Shown: positions 50,858 through 60,354 of the stretch, one piece after another
How positions within the stretch are numbered: position 1 is the stretch's first letter
How the letters are laid out: each line of letters begins with the position of its first letter
NCBI GenBank assembly: GCA_910586665.1
Contig: CAJUIX010000001.1
Location: forward strand, 150,442-214,441
Origin: an uncultured Duncaniella sp.
GTDB lineage: Bacteria; Bacteroidota; Bacteroidia; Bacteroidales; Muribaculaceae
DNA: 64,000 bases
Direction of reading: 5' to 3'
Notes under the pieces: generated by a model
Told to the model about the DNA's origin: nothing
Databases searched by the model: none
The model's input: the letters and a program-made list of their open reading frames with translations, nothing else
Translations under genes and position numbers: made by a program

Positions 50858-53245
50858 TTATTCGCCGATGGCAATTTTGAAGACCTCGTCGATTGTCGAG
50901 ACGTAGTGGAAGGTCAGACCGGCGATATACACAGGCTTGATGTCCTCGATATTCTTGCGGTTGTCGGCACAGAGGATAATATCGGTGATGCCGGCGCGCT
51001 TCGCGGCCAGGATTTTCTCCTTGATGCCACCGACAGGAAGCACCTTGCCGCGCAGGGTTATCTCGCCGGTCATGGCGAGGCGCGACCTTACGGGACGCCC
51101 GGTAAGAGCCGAAAGAATTGACACGCACATTGTGATACCGGCCGACGGACCGTCCTTCGGGATAGCTCCCTCGGGTACATGGATGTGGAGTTGACGGTTT
51201 TCGAAGCTGTCAGGCTCGATGCCGTAGGATGCGGCGCGCGCCTTGACCACCTGGTTGGCTATAACGGCTGACTCCTTCATGACGTCGCCGAGGTTGCCGG
51301 TAATCGTGAGCTTCTCCCCCTTGCCCTGGGTAATAGAGGACTCTATGAACAGAATCTCGCCTCCGACGGCAGTCCATGCGAGACCTGTGGCCACTCCGGG
51401 GGTGTCGGACACCTCGTAGCGCTCGGGGGTGTAGGTCTCGACCCCGAGATATTCTCGAAGGTCCGAGGCCTCGACCGTCAGTTTATAGTCCTTGCCGCGC
51501 ATCTTGTTGAGCACAATTTTACGGATTACCTTGGCGAGTTCCTTTTCGAGCAGACGGACGCCGCTCTCGCCGGTGTAGCTCTCGATGATTTTCGAAAGAG
51601 CCTCGGTGGTAAACGTGATTTCATCCCTTGCAAAGCCGTTCTCCTCCGCGAGGCGGGGAATCAGGTGCTTGCGGGCTATTTCAATCTTCTCTTCGGGCAG
51701 ATAGCCGGAAATGTCGATAATCTCCATTCGGTCAAGGAGCGGACGGGGGATGGATGAGATTGTGTTGGCCGTGGCGATGAAGAGGACGTGCGAGAGGTCG
51801 TAGTCGACGTCGACATAGTTGTCATGGAAGCGGTTGTTCTGCTCGGGGTCGAGGACTTCGAGCAAAGCCGATGAGGGATCACCCTTGAAATCGCTGCCTG
51901 TCTTGTCGATTTCGTCAAGAAGCAGGACGGGGTTGGAGGTCCCGGCGCGCTTTATGGCGTCGATGATGCGGCCCGGCATGGCACCGATGTAGGTGCGGCG
52001 GTGGCCTCGGATTTCAGCCTCGTCATGAAGACCGCCGAGCGACACTCGCTGGTATTTTCGGCCGAGAGCCTTGGCGATAGACTGTCCGAGGGAGGTCTTG
52101 CCGACACCCGGAGCGCCGACGAGACATATAATAGGTGAGCGTCCCTCTGGGGTGTTCATCATCACAGCAAGCTGTTCGAGGATGCGCTCCTTCACTTTTT
52201 CAAGACCGTAGTGGTCCTCGTCGAGCACGCGCTCGGCTGCGGGGAAGTCGGTGTCAAGCTCCGAATATTTGCCCCACGGAAGGTCGGTGAGCAGCTGGAG
52301 ATAGCTGTACTGCACAGAGTAGTCCGGGCTTTGTGGGTTGAGGCGGCGGAGTTTCTCGAGTTCCTTGTCAAAAGTACGCTTGACGGAGTCCGGGAGGACA
52401 ATCTCCTTGACCTTCTCCTCGAGGGCGTGGCAGTCATCGTCGTCGCCGTAAAGCTCCTCGCGCAGCACTTCGAACTGATGCTGGAGGAAGGCGCTGCGCT
52501 GCTGCTCGTCAATGTTCTTGCGGGCCTTGCGATGCACTTCCGCACGGATTTCGGCCATCTCCTCGCTGTGGGCGAGGTGGCTGAGGAGGAGCTGCGCGCG
52601 CTCCTTGATACGGTTCTTGCGCAGCAGCTCTATCTTTATCGCGGGAGAGAAGGGTGAGTGAGTGCTGATGATGTTGATGAGCAGCTGCGGGCCGGGGATA
52701 TTCTCGATGTTGAAGGCGAGGTCGCTCATCTTCTCGTTGCCGGAGTGGAGTATGTTTAGCGTGGTCTGACGAATATCGTCGACGAGCGCCACAAATTCCT
52801 TGTCCGACGCGCGTGGAGTAGTGTCATGTATGGTCTTTACAGAGGCTGATAGCGCTCCTGGTATGAGATTACCTTCGGAATGACCTACAATCTTTATTTT
52901 TTCACGCGCCGAGAGTATGGCCGTATGGGTTCCGTCGGGAAGATCGAAGGTCTTGAGCACGTCGGCCACGACACCGTAGTCATAGAGGTCGGCGAGCGAG
53001 GGATGTTCCGTCGCTGCATCACGCTGGCAGAAAATACCCACCGGGATATGCTGTTCGGCAGCGGCTGAAGCAGTCCTGACCGAGTTTTCCCGCGCCAGGG
53101 TTATAGGGAATGTGACGCCGGGGAAAAGCACGAGGTCCCTCATGGCTATGATTGGGAGATCATCGAAATTTGGAATCGGGCGCTCAGAGGGAAGCCCTAT
53201 GTCAATCTGTCCTACCGAAACTATTTTTGTGCTGTCTTCTTTCAT
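50858..53245 (-). CDS. lon: ATP-dependent Lon protease
   Basis: The 795-residue serine protease has an N-terminal substrate domain, Walker A LVGAPGVGKTSLGQS, Walker B PVLLLDEIDKTG and the catalytic Ser/Lys dyad in PKDGPSAGITMCVS and GGIKEKILAAKRAG. It degrades misfolded and regulatory proteins. I start at the ATG at 53243-53245 (MKEDSTKIVS). A -7 element TACCTTTG (minus strand, 53285-53292) lies about 40 bp upstream. Confidence 0.95.
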   Translation of the reverse strand: MKEDSTKIVSVGQIDIGLPSERPIPNFDDLPIIAMRDLVLFPGVTFPITLARENSVRTASAAAEQHIPVGIFCQRDAATEHPSLADLYDYGVVADVLKTFDLPDGTHTAILSAREKIKIVGHSEGNLIPGALSASVKTIHDTTPRASDKEFVALVDDIRQTTLNILHSGNEKMSDLAFNIENIPGPQLLINIISTHSPFSPAIKIELLRKNRIKERAQLLLSHLAHSEEMAEIRAEVHRKARKNIDEQQRSAFLQHQFEVLREELYGDDDDCHALEEKVKEIVLPDSVKRTFDKELEKLRRLNPQSPDYSVQYSYLQLLTDLPWGKYSELDTDFPAAERVLDEDHYGLEKVKERILEQLAVMMNTPEGRSPIICLVGAPGVGKTSLGQSIAKALGRKYQRVSLGGLHDEAEIRGHRRTYIGAMPGRIIDAIKRAGTSNPVLLLDEIDKTGSDFKGDPSSALLEVLDPEQNNRFHDNYVDVDYDLSHVLFIATANTISSIPRPLLDRMEIIDISGYLPEEKIEIARKHLIPRLAEENGFARDEITFTTEALSKIIESYTGESGVRLLEKELAKVIRKIVLNKMRGKDYKLTVEASDLREYLGVETYTPERYEVSDTPGVATGLAWTAVGGEILFIESSITQGKGEKLTITGNLGDVMKESAVIANQVVKARAASYGIEPDSFENRQLHIHVPEGAIPKDGPSAGITMCVSILSALTGRPVRSRLAMTGEITLRGKVLPVGGIKEKILAAKRAGITDIILCADNRKNIEDIKPVYIAGLTFHYVSTIDEVFKIAIGE

Positions 53246-53604
53246 CTGTTGGGTGGTTGCTGCTATTTTATAAAAATGCGACCCCAAAGGTAGTAATTTT
53301 TCCGCAATTACACCTTATAAGGACCGCCCTATTTTAACATTTGGAGGCCTACAGGAGCCACAGCAAGGTTATTTTATAGCTAAAAAAAGTCTTTTTAGTG
53401 GTTCTAAAACAAGCCCGCCAACTTTTAACCAATTTTAACTTAATTACACTTTGATTCGATTTAAGGCCAAATAATGGCAATCTGTCTACCCACAGACTAC
53501 AAGTTTGGCAATTTTGTAGCCGCATCTCACATATAAGCATATACATGAAGAACCCGCCCCGCCATTGACATAAAAGAGGATTAGGATTTTCAAAAATTAA
53601 AACA
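53246..53604. other. Intergenic region upstream of lon
   Basis: It contains the lon promoter at its left edge and AT-rich DNA. I see no gene; the minus-strand open frame at 53349-53654 is poorly coded. The right edge leads to the promoter of the 31-codon ORF. Confidence 0.4.
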
Positions 53605-53669
53605 TAACTTTGCATCAACATCACGGGAGCGATGCTCAAAAACAGATAAAACAATTTCTCCTCGTGATG
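53605..53669 (+). promoter_or_regulatory. Promoter and 5' hairpin of the 31-codon unit
   Basis: TAACTTTG (53605-53612) is a perfect -7 element. The predicted transcript starts near 53618 with CATCACGGGAG (53619-53629), which pairs with CTCCTCGTGATG (53658-53669) over 11 bp with one bulged base. The 3' arm ends in the ATG of the small ORF, so the start codon would be sequestered. Confidence 0.5.
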
Positions 53670-53762
53670 CTAAAAAGTTCTCAACTATCCCCAACATACA
53701 CTCAAGAGACATTTGCATTATTAGACATTTATAAATCCACTGACGTTAAGTACTATGTGTAA
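53667..53762 (+). CDS. Small ORF of 31 codons ahead of uvrA, unknown function
   Basis: ATG at 53667 to TAA at 53760-53762 encodes MLKSSQLSPTYTQETFALLD and a tail ending KSTDVKYYV. It lies between a consensus promoter and a terminator that begins 5 nt after its stop, so the unit looks like a complete tiny transcript of about 185 nt. It could equally be a non-coding RNA in which the frame is fortuitous. No homologue is known to me. Confidence 0.45.
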   Translation: MLKSSQLSPTYTQETFALLDIYKSTDVKYYV

Positions 53763-53766
53763 GCAG

Positions 53767-53802
53767 CGAAGGATGACCGTGAGGCCAGCCTTCGTTTTTT
53801 TT
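53767..53802 (+). terminator. Rho-independent terminator before uvrA
   Basis: CGAAGG (53767-53772) pairs with CCTTCG (53789-53794) with further inner pairs, followed by eight T. It closes the small unit; uvrA has its own promoter downstream at 53858. Confidence 0.8.
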
Positions 53803-53857
53803 ATATATTTAAAGATTACAGACCGAGACCCTGCTTGCAGATTTTGTGCAATTTTTG

Positions 53858-53865
53858 TAACTTTG
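53858..53865 (+). promoter_or_regulatory. -7 element for uvrA
   Basis: TAACTTTG lies 22 nt before the uvrA ATG at 53887, downstream of the terminator. A TTG at 53835-53837 sits 20 nt upstream. Confidence 0.55.
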
Positions 53866-53886
53866 TATGTTATTCCAAATTATAAA

Positions 53887-56763
53887 ATGCAGCAGAAACA
53901 AAATACATCTTCTCAGGAACAAAATATCACAGTCTTAGGCGCGAAGGTCAACAATCTCCGGGACGTGGACGTAGAAATCCCCCGTGGCAAGCTCGTGGTA
54001 ATCACAGGAGTGTCCGGCTCGGGAAAATCGTCGCTCGCCTTTGACACCCTCTATGCCGAAGGGCAGCGCCGCTACGTCGAAAGCCTCAGCAGCTACGCCC
54101 GCCAGTTTATGGGCAAGATGCCCAAGCCGGAGTGCAAGGCCATACTCGGTCTCCCGCCGGCCATAGCAATAGAACAAAAGGTAAACACACGCAACCCGCG
54201 AAGCACCGTTGGCACTTCGACAGAGATTTACGACTACATGCGCCTGCTCTTCGGGCGTGTCGGCCACACCTTCTCCCCTGTCAGCGGCGAGGAGGTGAAG
54301 AAACACACGATTGACGACGTGGTGCGCTTCGTTTGCTCCTACCCCGAGGGAACACGCGCGGCTATCACCGCCCCTATCCTACTCCCGGAGGGACGAAAAT
54401 TTGCATCACAGCTCGATGTCTACCTCAAGGCCGGCTATTCGCGAGCGGTCGCAGAGGGTGGACGCTTCATCGAAATCGAAGAGCTGTTGACACAGGTGCG
54501 CGACAATCCTGACAGCTTCAGTACTGATGACTATCTCCTCCTCATCGACCGTCTTTCCGTCTCAGCGGACCCCGACGAAGTGAGCCGACTGAACGATTCG
54601 GTAGAGGCAGCCTTCTTCGAGGGACGCGACAGGCTTAAAGTGATGCTTTGGGCCGAGGACGGGCTCGTCGAGAAGGATTTCTCAAAAATATTCGAGGCCG
54701 ACGGCATCCGCTTCGAGACGCCGACAGAGATGATGTTTAACTTCAACAACCCCGTCGGAGCCTGCCCCACATGCGGAGGCTTCGGGAAGGTGCTGGGAGT
54801 CGACGAGCGCCTTGTCGTCCCCAACAACACTCTGTCAATCTACGACAACGCCGTGGCCTGCTGGCGCGGCGACAAGATGAGCGAGTGGAAGCGGGCATTT
54901 ATAAGCGACTCTGCCCGCTTCGGCTTCCCGATCCACAAACCATATCTCGACCTCAGCCCGGAGGAGAAAGACCTTCTATGGCACGGGCCGAAAAATGACA
55001 GCGGCGCACGGTATATGTATGGTGAGTTCCCCTCGCTCGACAACTTCTTCAAGATGCTCGACGAGAACCAGTATAAGATACAGTACCGTGTCATGAAGGC
55101 GCGCTACCAGGGGAAAACAATCTGCCCAGACTGCCACGGCTCACGACTGAAGAAGTCTGCTTCCTATGTCCGCGTCGGCGGCAAGACCATAGGGGAGCTC
55201 GTCAGCATGCCGGTCAGCGAGCTCTTGGATTTTTTCAAAAAACTCAGCCTCGACGAGACCGATAGCCGCATAGCCTCGCGCCTGCTGCGTGAAATCAACA
55301 ACCGCATCTCGTATCTTGAAGAGGTTGGATTAGGCTATCTGACACTCGACCGTCTCTCCTCTTCTCTCTCAGGAGGCGAAAGCCAGCGTATCAACCTCGC
55401 GACATCGCTCGGCAGCAGCCTGGTAGGCTCCTTATACATACTTGACGAGCCGTCAATAGGTCTGCACTCGCGCGACACCGACCGCCTCATCACCGTTTTG
55501 AAAAAATTGCGCAACCTCGGCAACACCGTGGTGGTCGTGGAGCACGACGAGGAAATCATGCGCGCCGCCGACTACCTCATCGACGTCGGGCCGGACGCCG
55601 GACGCCTCGGAGGCACAATCATATACCAAGGCTCCCCCTCCGAGCTTGTGCCCTCCCACTCCCGCGGCGAGGCCACCGATAGCTATACGGCCCGATACCT
55701 CACCGGCGAACTTTCAATCCCCGTGCCCAAGCAGCGCCGGCGCTGGAGGGACTCCATAAGGGTTATCGGAGCAAAGGAACACAACCTTAAAGACATCGAC
55801 GTCAAATTTCCATTGGGAGTAATGACAGTGGTCACCGGCGTCAGCGGTTCGGGCAAGTCGACACTCGTGCGCGACATACTCTACCGCGCCGTCAGCCGCC
55901 ACCTCGGACTGCCCGGCGACGCACCCGGAACCTTCCGAAAACTCGGTGGGGAACTGTCACGAATCAGCAACATCGAGTTTGTCGACCAAAACCCTATCGG
56001 CAAGTCCTCGCGTTCAAACCCCGCGACATACCTCAAAGCCTTCGACGAAATCCGCAAGCTCTTCGCCTCGACCCAGGCGGCAAAGCAGATGGGCTACAGC
56101 GCCTCGATGTTCTCCTTCAACTCCGACGGAGGCCGATGCGAAGAATGTAAGGGTGACGGGTATATCACAATCGAGATGCAATTCATGGCCGACATTACCG
56201 TCCCCTGCGAGTCATGTCACGGCAAGCGTTACCAAAAGGAGATTCTCGAAGTGGAGTACCGCGGCAAGAACATCTACGACATCCTCGAAATGACCATTGA
56301 CCAGGCCATAGATTTTTTCTCGGAAACGAAAGGAGCTCAGGAAAAGCGCATCGTAAAGCGACTCCAACCTCTGAGCGACGTCGGACTCGGATATATGAAG
56401 GTGGGACAAAATTCATCGTCACTGTCGGGAGGCGAGAACCAGCGCGTGAAGTTAGCCTCATTTTTCGCCGATGAGAAAGGCGAGCCGACACTCTATATTT
56501 TCGACGAGCCGACCACCGGCCTGCACTTCCATGACATAGCCACACTCATGAAATCATTCGACCGACTGATTGCGGCAGGTCATACCGTGCTGATTATCGA
56601 GCACAATATGGATGTCATCAAGTGTGCCGACCATGTGATTGACATAGGTCCAGAAGGTGGTGCGGAAGGCGGTCGTCTGGTAGCCACCGGCACACCCGAA
56701 GAAATAGCAGCCTGTGAGGCATCATACACAGGCCGCTTCCTTAAAGAGAAATTAATGAATTAA
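53887..56763 (+). CDS. uvrA: Excinuclease ABC subunit A
   Basis: The 958-residue nucleotide-excision-repair ATPase has two ABC units. The first has Walker A VITGVSGSGKSSLAFDT and signature SLSGGESQRI, the second VVTGVSGSGKSTLVRD and SLSGGENQRVKLA. Two zinc modules are visible: CPTCGGFGKV paired with CPDCHGSRLK, and CEECKGDGYI with CESCHGKRYQ. I start at the ATG at 53887 (MQQKQNTSS); upstream in-frame codons run through a terminator. No LexA-type box is evident. Confidence 0.96.
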   Translation: MQQKQNTSSQEQNITVLGAKVNNLRDVDVEIPRGKLVVITGVSGSGKSSLAFDTLYAEGQRRYVESLSSYARQFMGKMPKPECKAILGLPPAIAIEQKVNTRNPRSTVGTSTEIYDYMRLLFGRVGHTFSPVSGEEVKKHTIDDVVRFVCSYPEGTRAAITAPILLPEGRKFASQLDVYLKAGYSRAVAEGGRFIEIEELLTQVRDNPDSFSTDDYLLLIDRLSVSADPDEVSRLNDSVEAAFFEGRDRLKVMLWAEDGLVEKDFSKIFEADGIRFETPTEMMFNFNNPVGACPTCGGFGKVLGVDERLVVPNNTLSIYDNAVACWRGDKMSEWKRAFISDSARFGFPIHKPYLDLSPEEKDLLWHGPKNDSGARYMYGEFPSLDNFFKMLDENQYKIQYRVMKARYQGKTICPDCHGSRLKKSASYVRVGGKTIGELVSMPVSELLDFFKKLSLDETDSRIASRLLREINNRISYLEEVGLGYLTLDRLSSSLSGGESQRINLATSLGSSLVGSLYILDEPSIGLHSRDTDRLITVLKKLRNLGNTVVVVEHDEEIMRAADYLIDVGPDAGRLGGTIIYQGSPSELVPSHSRGEATDSYTARYLTGELSIPVPKQRRRWRDSIRVIGAKEHNLKDIDVKFPLGVMTVVTGVSGSGKSTLVRDILYRAVSRHLGLPGDAPGTFRKLGGELSRISNIEFVDQNPIGKSSRSNPATYLKAFDEIRKLFASTQAAKQMGYSASMFSFNSDGGRCEECKGDGYITIEMQFMADITVPCESCHGKRYQKEILEVEYRGKNIYDILEMTIDQAIDFFSETKGAQEKRIVKRLQPLSDVGLGYMKVGQNSSSLSGGENQRVKLASFFADEKGEPTLYIFDEPTTGLHFHDIATLMKSFDRLIAAGHTVLIIEHNMDVIKCADHVIDIGPEGGAEGGRLVATGTPEEIAACEASYTGRFLKEKLMN

Positions 56764-56797
56764 CCAAACATATAACAACAAATTACGACAATATATC

Positions 56798-57859
56798 ATG
56801 GCAAAAGTCGGAGACCGCGTGCGCTTTCTCAATTCAGTGGGGGGCGGCATCATCAAAAGAATACAGGGCAACATAGCCTACGTTGACGACGACGGATTCG
56901 AGACCCCTACCCTCCTCCGGGAGTGCGTGGTTGTGGCCTCCCCCGAAGTCACAGAGCAGAAAGTAGCGCTTACACAAGAAGCCGTTGCCCCGGCTGCAGT
57001 CAGCGCGACAACACCGGCGCGTAGCATCCCGTCGCCCGAAGAGGTCGAAGAGACACCTGAGGGAGAGAAGCTCAACATAGTCCTCGGCTATGAACCGCAT
57101 GACATCAAGCGCCTCAACGATACTACTTTTGACACCTATCTCGTCAACGATTCCAACTATTACCTCTACCTCATCTACCTCTCCCGTGCGGACGAGGCCG
57201 ACGGATGGACCACACGTTTTGCTGGAGTCATCGAACCGAACATGCAGGTGTTTCTTGAGGAAATCAACGGTGCGTCGCTCCCTGACATGGACCGCATAGC
57301 CGTGCAGATGATAGCCTTCAAATCAGGGCGTGAGTTCAAATTGAAAGCACCCGTGGCTATAGAGACTGCCCTTGACACAACCAAATTCTTCAAGCTCCAT
57401 TGCTTCACCTCCAACATGTACTTCGACAAGGAGGTGATAGCAATCGACCTTGTGACCAACGATGTAGCCCGCAAACGCATGGTGCTTGACTCATCACAAA
57501 TTGAAAAGGCAATCAAGGCAAAGAAAGCTATAGACCGCCCCACCCACCGCCCTGTGAAAAAGAATCCTCAGAAGCGCCCCGACATCATAGAGGTTGACCT
57601 CCATATCTCGGAACTTGTCGACACCACAGCAGGACTAAGCCCGGCCGACATTCTCAACATACAGATTGACGAGTTTCGCCGTGTCATGGATGCCAATCTA
57701 AAGCACAAGGGTCAGAAAATAGTGTTTATCCACGGTAAGGGCGAAGGCGTGCTCCGGGCTGCCCTCATGAAGGAACTCAACCACCGCTACAAGGGTCACG
57801 ACGTCCAGGACGCATCGTTCAGAGAGTTCGGCTTCGGAGCGACTCAGGTGACAATCTGA
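56798..57859 (+). CDS. DUF2027 protein with C-terminal Smr domain
   Basis: The 353-residue protein begins MAKVGDRVRFLNSVGGGIIK, a small KOW-like barrel. The middle is a DUF2027 beta domain (residues 90-235), and the end is a Smr/MutS2-C nuclease-like domain (EVDLHISELVDTTAG, then KIVFIHGKGEGVLRAALMKE). Smr domains act on branched DNA or on RNA of stalled ribosomes. It starts 34 bp after uvrA and may be in its operon. Confidence 0.85.
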   Translation: MAKVGDRVRFLNSVGGGIIKRIQGNIAYVDDDGFETPTLLRECVVVASPEVTEQKVALTQEAVAPAAVSATTPARSIPSPEEVEETPEGEKLNIVLGYEPHDIKRLNDTTFDTYLVNDSNYYLYLIYLSRADEADGWTTRFAGVIEPNMQVFLEEINGASLPDMDRIAVQMIAFKSGREFKLKAPVAIETALDTTKFFKLHCFTSNMYFDKEVIAIDLVTNDVARKRMVLDSSQIEKAIKAKKAIDRPTHRPVKKNPQKRPDIIEVDLHISELVDTTAGLSPADILNIQIDEFRRVMDANLKHKGQKIVFIHGKGEGVLRAALMKELNHRYKGHDVQDASFREFGFGATQVTI

Positions 57860-57873
57860 ACCGGCGCCCGACG

Positions 57874-58689
57874 ATGATACTCTGGTTTTCAGGCACGGGC
57901 AACTCCCGCTTCGTGGCCGAAAGACTCGCGGCACGACTACAGCAAGCACTGAGGGAGATGAAGCCCGGCATAGTGGCGACGCCGCTTGTCACATCTGACA
58001 ATGACGACAAAATCATTTGGGTATGCCCCGTGTATTCATGGGGCATACCACCCTACGTCAGATCAATAATCAAGAAGATAGAATTCAGGCAAGGGACAGA
58101 GGCTCTGACACACCATCTTGTCCTTACCTGCGGCGACGACTGCGGTTTAGCGGACGAGATGTGGCGCTCCGACCTTAGAAAACGGGGCTGGCACGACGGC
58201 TGCGCCTACACGGTCATCATGCCCAACAACTATGTCTGCATGAAGGGCTTCGATGTCGACCCCAAAGAGCTCGAGAGTAACAAACTCGCCGCCGCTCCGG
58301 CAAGAATCGACGAAATAGCATCGCGTATACATGATTTCAACCCAGAGAAGGATAAAAAACAGACCGATGTGACCCGCGGACGCTTCGCTTGGGTAAAGAC
58401 AAAGATTATCTATCCCTGGTTTATCCGCAATGCCATGTCGCCCAGGGATTTTTACTCTACCGAGAGTTGCATATCATGCGGAAAATGTGCCGCCCGCTGC
58501 CCGCTTGACAATATCACAATGCAGATTCCGGCGAGCACAGAGGTGATGAAAGCCTCACGGGGCAAAAAGCGCCCCTCCTGGGGCGACAACTGTGCCGGAT
58601 GCCTCGCATGTTACCATGTCTGTCCCCGCCACGCGGTCATGTATGGCAAGTCAACACTCGGCAAAGGACAATATCTGAACAAACTTTAG
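57874..58689 (+). CDS. EFR1-type flavodoxin/ferredoxin fusion protein
   Basis: The 271-residue protein has an N-terminal flavodoxin-like FMN domain (MILWFSGTGNSRFVAERLAA) and two 4Fe-4S sites at the C-terminus, CISCGKCAARCPLDNI and CAGCLACYHVCPRHAV. It probably moves electrons in anaerobic metabolism; the partner is unknown. It lies 14 bp after the Smr gene and about 100 bp before rubrerythrin. Confidence 0.85.
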   Translation: MILWFSGTGNSRFVAERLAARLQQALREMKPGIVATPLVTSDNDDKIIWVCPVYSWGIPPYVRSIIKKIEFRQGTEALTHHLVLTCGDDCGLADEMWRSDLRKRGWHDGCAYTVIMPNNYVCMKGFDVDPKELESNKLAAAPARIDEIASRIHDFNPEKDKKQTDVTRGRFAWVKTKIIYPWFIRNAMSPRDFYSTESCISCGKCAARCPLDNITMQIPASTEVMKASRGKKRPSWGDNCAGCLACYHVCPRHAVMYGKSTLGKGQYLNKL

Positions 58690-58790
58690 ACGAGGGAGAC
58701 AAAACATTGCCTGGCATAGAACTTTTTCGGCATATCGGGTGTTTACTTAACGACAACAACATCAAAACTGATTTAACACTGCATCCCTAT

Positions 58791-59372
58791 ATGGAGAAAA
58801 AATCTATCAAAGGTACCAAGACCGAGCATAACCTGCTCGCCTCATTCGCTGGTGAGAGCCAGGCCCGCTCACGCTACACACTGTTTGCAAAGAAGGCCCG
58901 TGAAGAGGGCTATGAGCAGATTGCACGAATCTTCCTAATCACAGCCGAGCAGGAGCTTAGCCACGCAGAGATGTTCTTCTCCCGTCTCGAAGGAGGAGTC
59001 GTGGAAATCCAGGCAGGCTATCCCGCAGGAGTAGTTGCCGACACCATGACCAATCTCAGCGAGGCTGCTGCAGGTGAACGTGAAGAATGGAGCGACCTCT
59101 ATTCTTCTTTCGCCCAGACAGCCGAAGAGGAGGGCTTCAATGATGTGGCGACAATGTACAAGATGATTGCCAAAGTCGAAATGGAACATGAGAAACGCTA
59201 TCTCCGCCTCCTCGAGCGACTCACCAATGGTCAGGAATTCTCCGAAGAGGAGGAAACCGAATGGCAGTGTATGTACTGCGGCTATGTGCACAAGGGCAAA
59301 AACGCTCCCAAACGCTGCCCCGTGTGCGGAAAGGAGCAGGGCTACTTTGAGCGCAAAGCTGAAAACTATTGA
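58791..59372 (+). CDS. rbr: Rubrerythrin
   Basis: The 193-residue peroxidase has a ferritin-like di-iron domain (AGESQARSRYTLFAKKAREE, EQELSHAEMFF, and IAKVEMEHEKRY supplying the Glu and His ligands) and a C-terminal rubredoxin site, CMYCG and CPVCG. It reduces hydrogen peroxide in anaerobes. The start is the ATG at 58791 (MEKKSIKGTK). The upstream flavodoxin/ferredoxin protein may serve as an electron donor, which is inferred. Confidence 0.93.
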   Translation: MEKKSIKGTKTEHNLLASFAGESQARSRYTLFAKKAREEGYEQIARIFLITAEQELSHAEMFFSRLEGGVVEIQAGYPAGVVADTMTNLSEAAAGEREEWSDLYSSFAQTAEEEGFNDVATMYKMIAKVEMEHEKRYLRLLERLTNGQEFSEEEETEWQCMYCGYVHKGKNAPKRCPVCGKEQGYFERKAENY

Positions 59373-59409
59373 TATTTCACTGTTTCTACCGAATATACAT
59401 AAACAGGCC

Positions 59410-59443
59410 AACTGCCTTTGCCGGATTAGCGGCAGAGGCAGTT
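59410..59443 (+). terminator. Terminator after rubrerythrin
   Basis: AACTGCCTTTGCCG and CGGCAGAGGCAGTT pair across GATTAG with one mismatch, followed by GTTTCGTT. The rest of 59373-59541 shows no gene. Confidence 0.7.
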
Positions 59444-59541
59444 GTTTCGTTATGCCCCTTCGCTTGCCGACAGCACGCAAAAAGGGACTGTAACACATAT
59501 TGTCAATGCGCTACAGTCACCGATATTCCTTAGCTCCAAAA

Positions 59542-59766
59542 CTATATTTGGGCTTGCTCAGATGCTGTTTCGGCAAGGAAATGATCAAGGGCAGCCTTAG
59601 CCGACATGGTGTAGATTGTGCCGTCGTCATGTGCATAGACGACGCTCTGTCCTTTGACGATTTTGTCCAAGAGACATTTTTCCACGGCGATTTGCATCCC
59701 GCGGGCAAGTTTTTCGGAAATATTATCAGTCAATTTGAGTTTCTCCATCGTTTTTAATTCGGTCAT
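59542..59766 (-). CDS. Small partner of the zeta-toxin-like protein (putative antitoxin)
   Basis: The 74-residue protein (start at 59766, or the internal ATG at 59748, MEKLKLTDNI) has a helical N-terminus and a C-terminus reading VVYAHDDGTIYTMSAKAALD. It overlaps the end of the zeta-like gene by 41 nt from the first ATG and 23 nt from the second. Small genes of this kind often follow zeta-like ATPases in Bacteroidales, so an antitoxin or chaperone role is inferred only from position. Confidence 0.55.
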   Translation of the reverse strand: MTELKTMEKLKLTDNISEKLARGMQIAVEKCLLDKIVKGQSVVYAHDDGTIYTMSAKAALDHFLAETASEQAQI

Positions 59767-60307
59767 ACAATTCCGGTGCTAAAGTCAGAGTACTGTTAGC
59801 CACGACTTGCGGCCTACAGCGGGTGTTGTCGATAATCGTCCAACTATCGACGATGGGCATGAATAAATTGAAAAGGTTACTGATTCCATGATGATATCTA
59901 CGGATAATAACGTCCTGGGGAATGTTGTGTCCACCCTCGCTGACCCTTTGGGCCACACGCTTTATGGCAAGCTGCGGCGAGGAGAGCCATATATATAATA
60001 GGTGGACGAAATAGCCGAGCTTATGCGCCCTCGACACGAGCGACTGGTAGCTGCGGGTTGCAAGCGTCGTCTCAATAGCGAAGGTAATACCTTTTTGCAA
60101 AAGTTCCTCAATCCGATGGAGCATGATTCGTCCCGCCTCAAAAGAGACACTCTCGGGGTGAAAGGGAGAAAGGCCCTTGGCAATCTCATCGGCATTAACG
60201 AACTGCTGGCAGTCAAGAACGTCTGGCAATATAGTAAAGGAAGCCGTCGTCTTGCCGGCTCCGTTACATCCTGCGATGATGTATAAACTGGGCGATTTCA
60301 TAATCAT
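59726..60307 (-). CDS. Zeta-toxin-family P-loop protein
   Basis: The 193-residue protein has a Walker A GCNGAGKTTAS near residue 13, VNADEIAKGLSPF, ETTLATRSY and a C-terminal Arg/His region, matching the zeta-toxin/Pnk family. Classical zeta toxins phosphorylate UDP-GlcNAc and inhibit cell-wall synthesis; many chromosomal relatives have other roles. Two starts, 60307 and 60301, are possible. The gene precedes its small partner, the opposite order to epsilon-zeta. It lies 47 bp downstream of murF-alr on the same strand. Confidence 0.75.
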   Translation of the reverse strand: MIMKSPSLYIIAGCNGAGKTTASFTILPDVLDCQQFVNADEIAKGLSPFHPESVSFEAGRIMLHRIEELLQKGITFAIETTLATRSYQSLVSRAHKLGYFVHLLYIWLSSPQLAIKRVAQRVSEGGHNIPQDVIIRRYHHGISNLFNLFMPIVDSWTIIDNTRCRPQVVANSTLTLAPELYDRIKNDGETQID

Positions 60308-60354
60308 TTGTGTTTTTTGTTGTTTTATAAACGTGTGTTTTTATATATAACAAT

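Noticed and set aside
53619..53802. 6S-like (Bacteroidales-1) RNA
   Set aside because: The promoter and terminator arrangement is similar, but that RNA is typically found next to rplT, and I see no long central-bubble fold here. A small ORF also fits.
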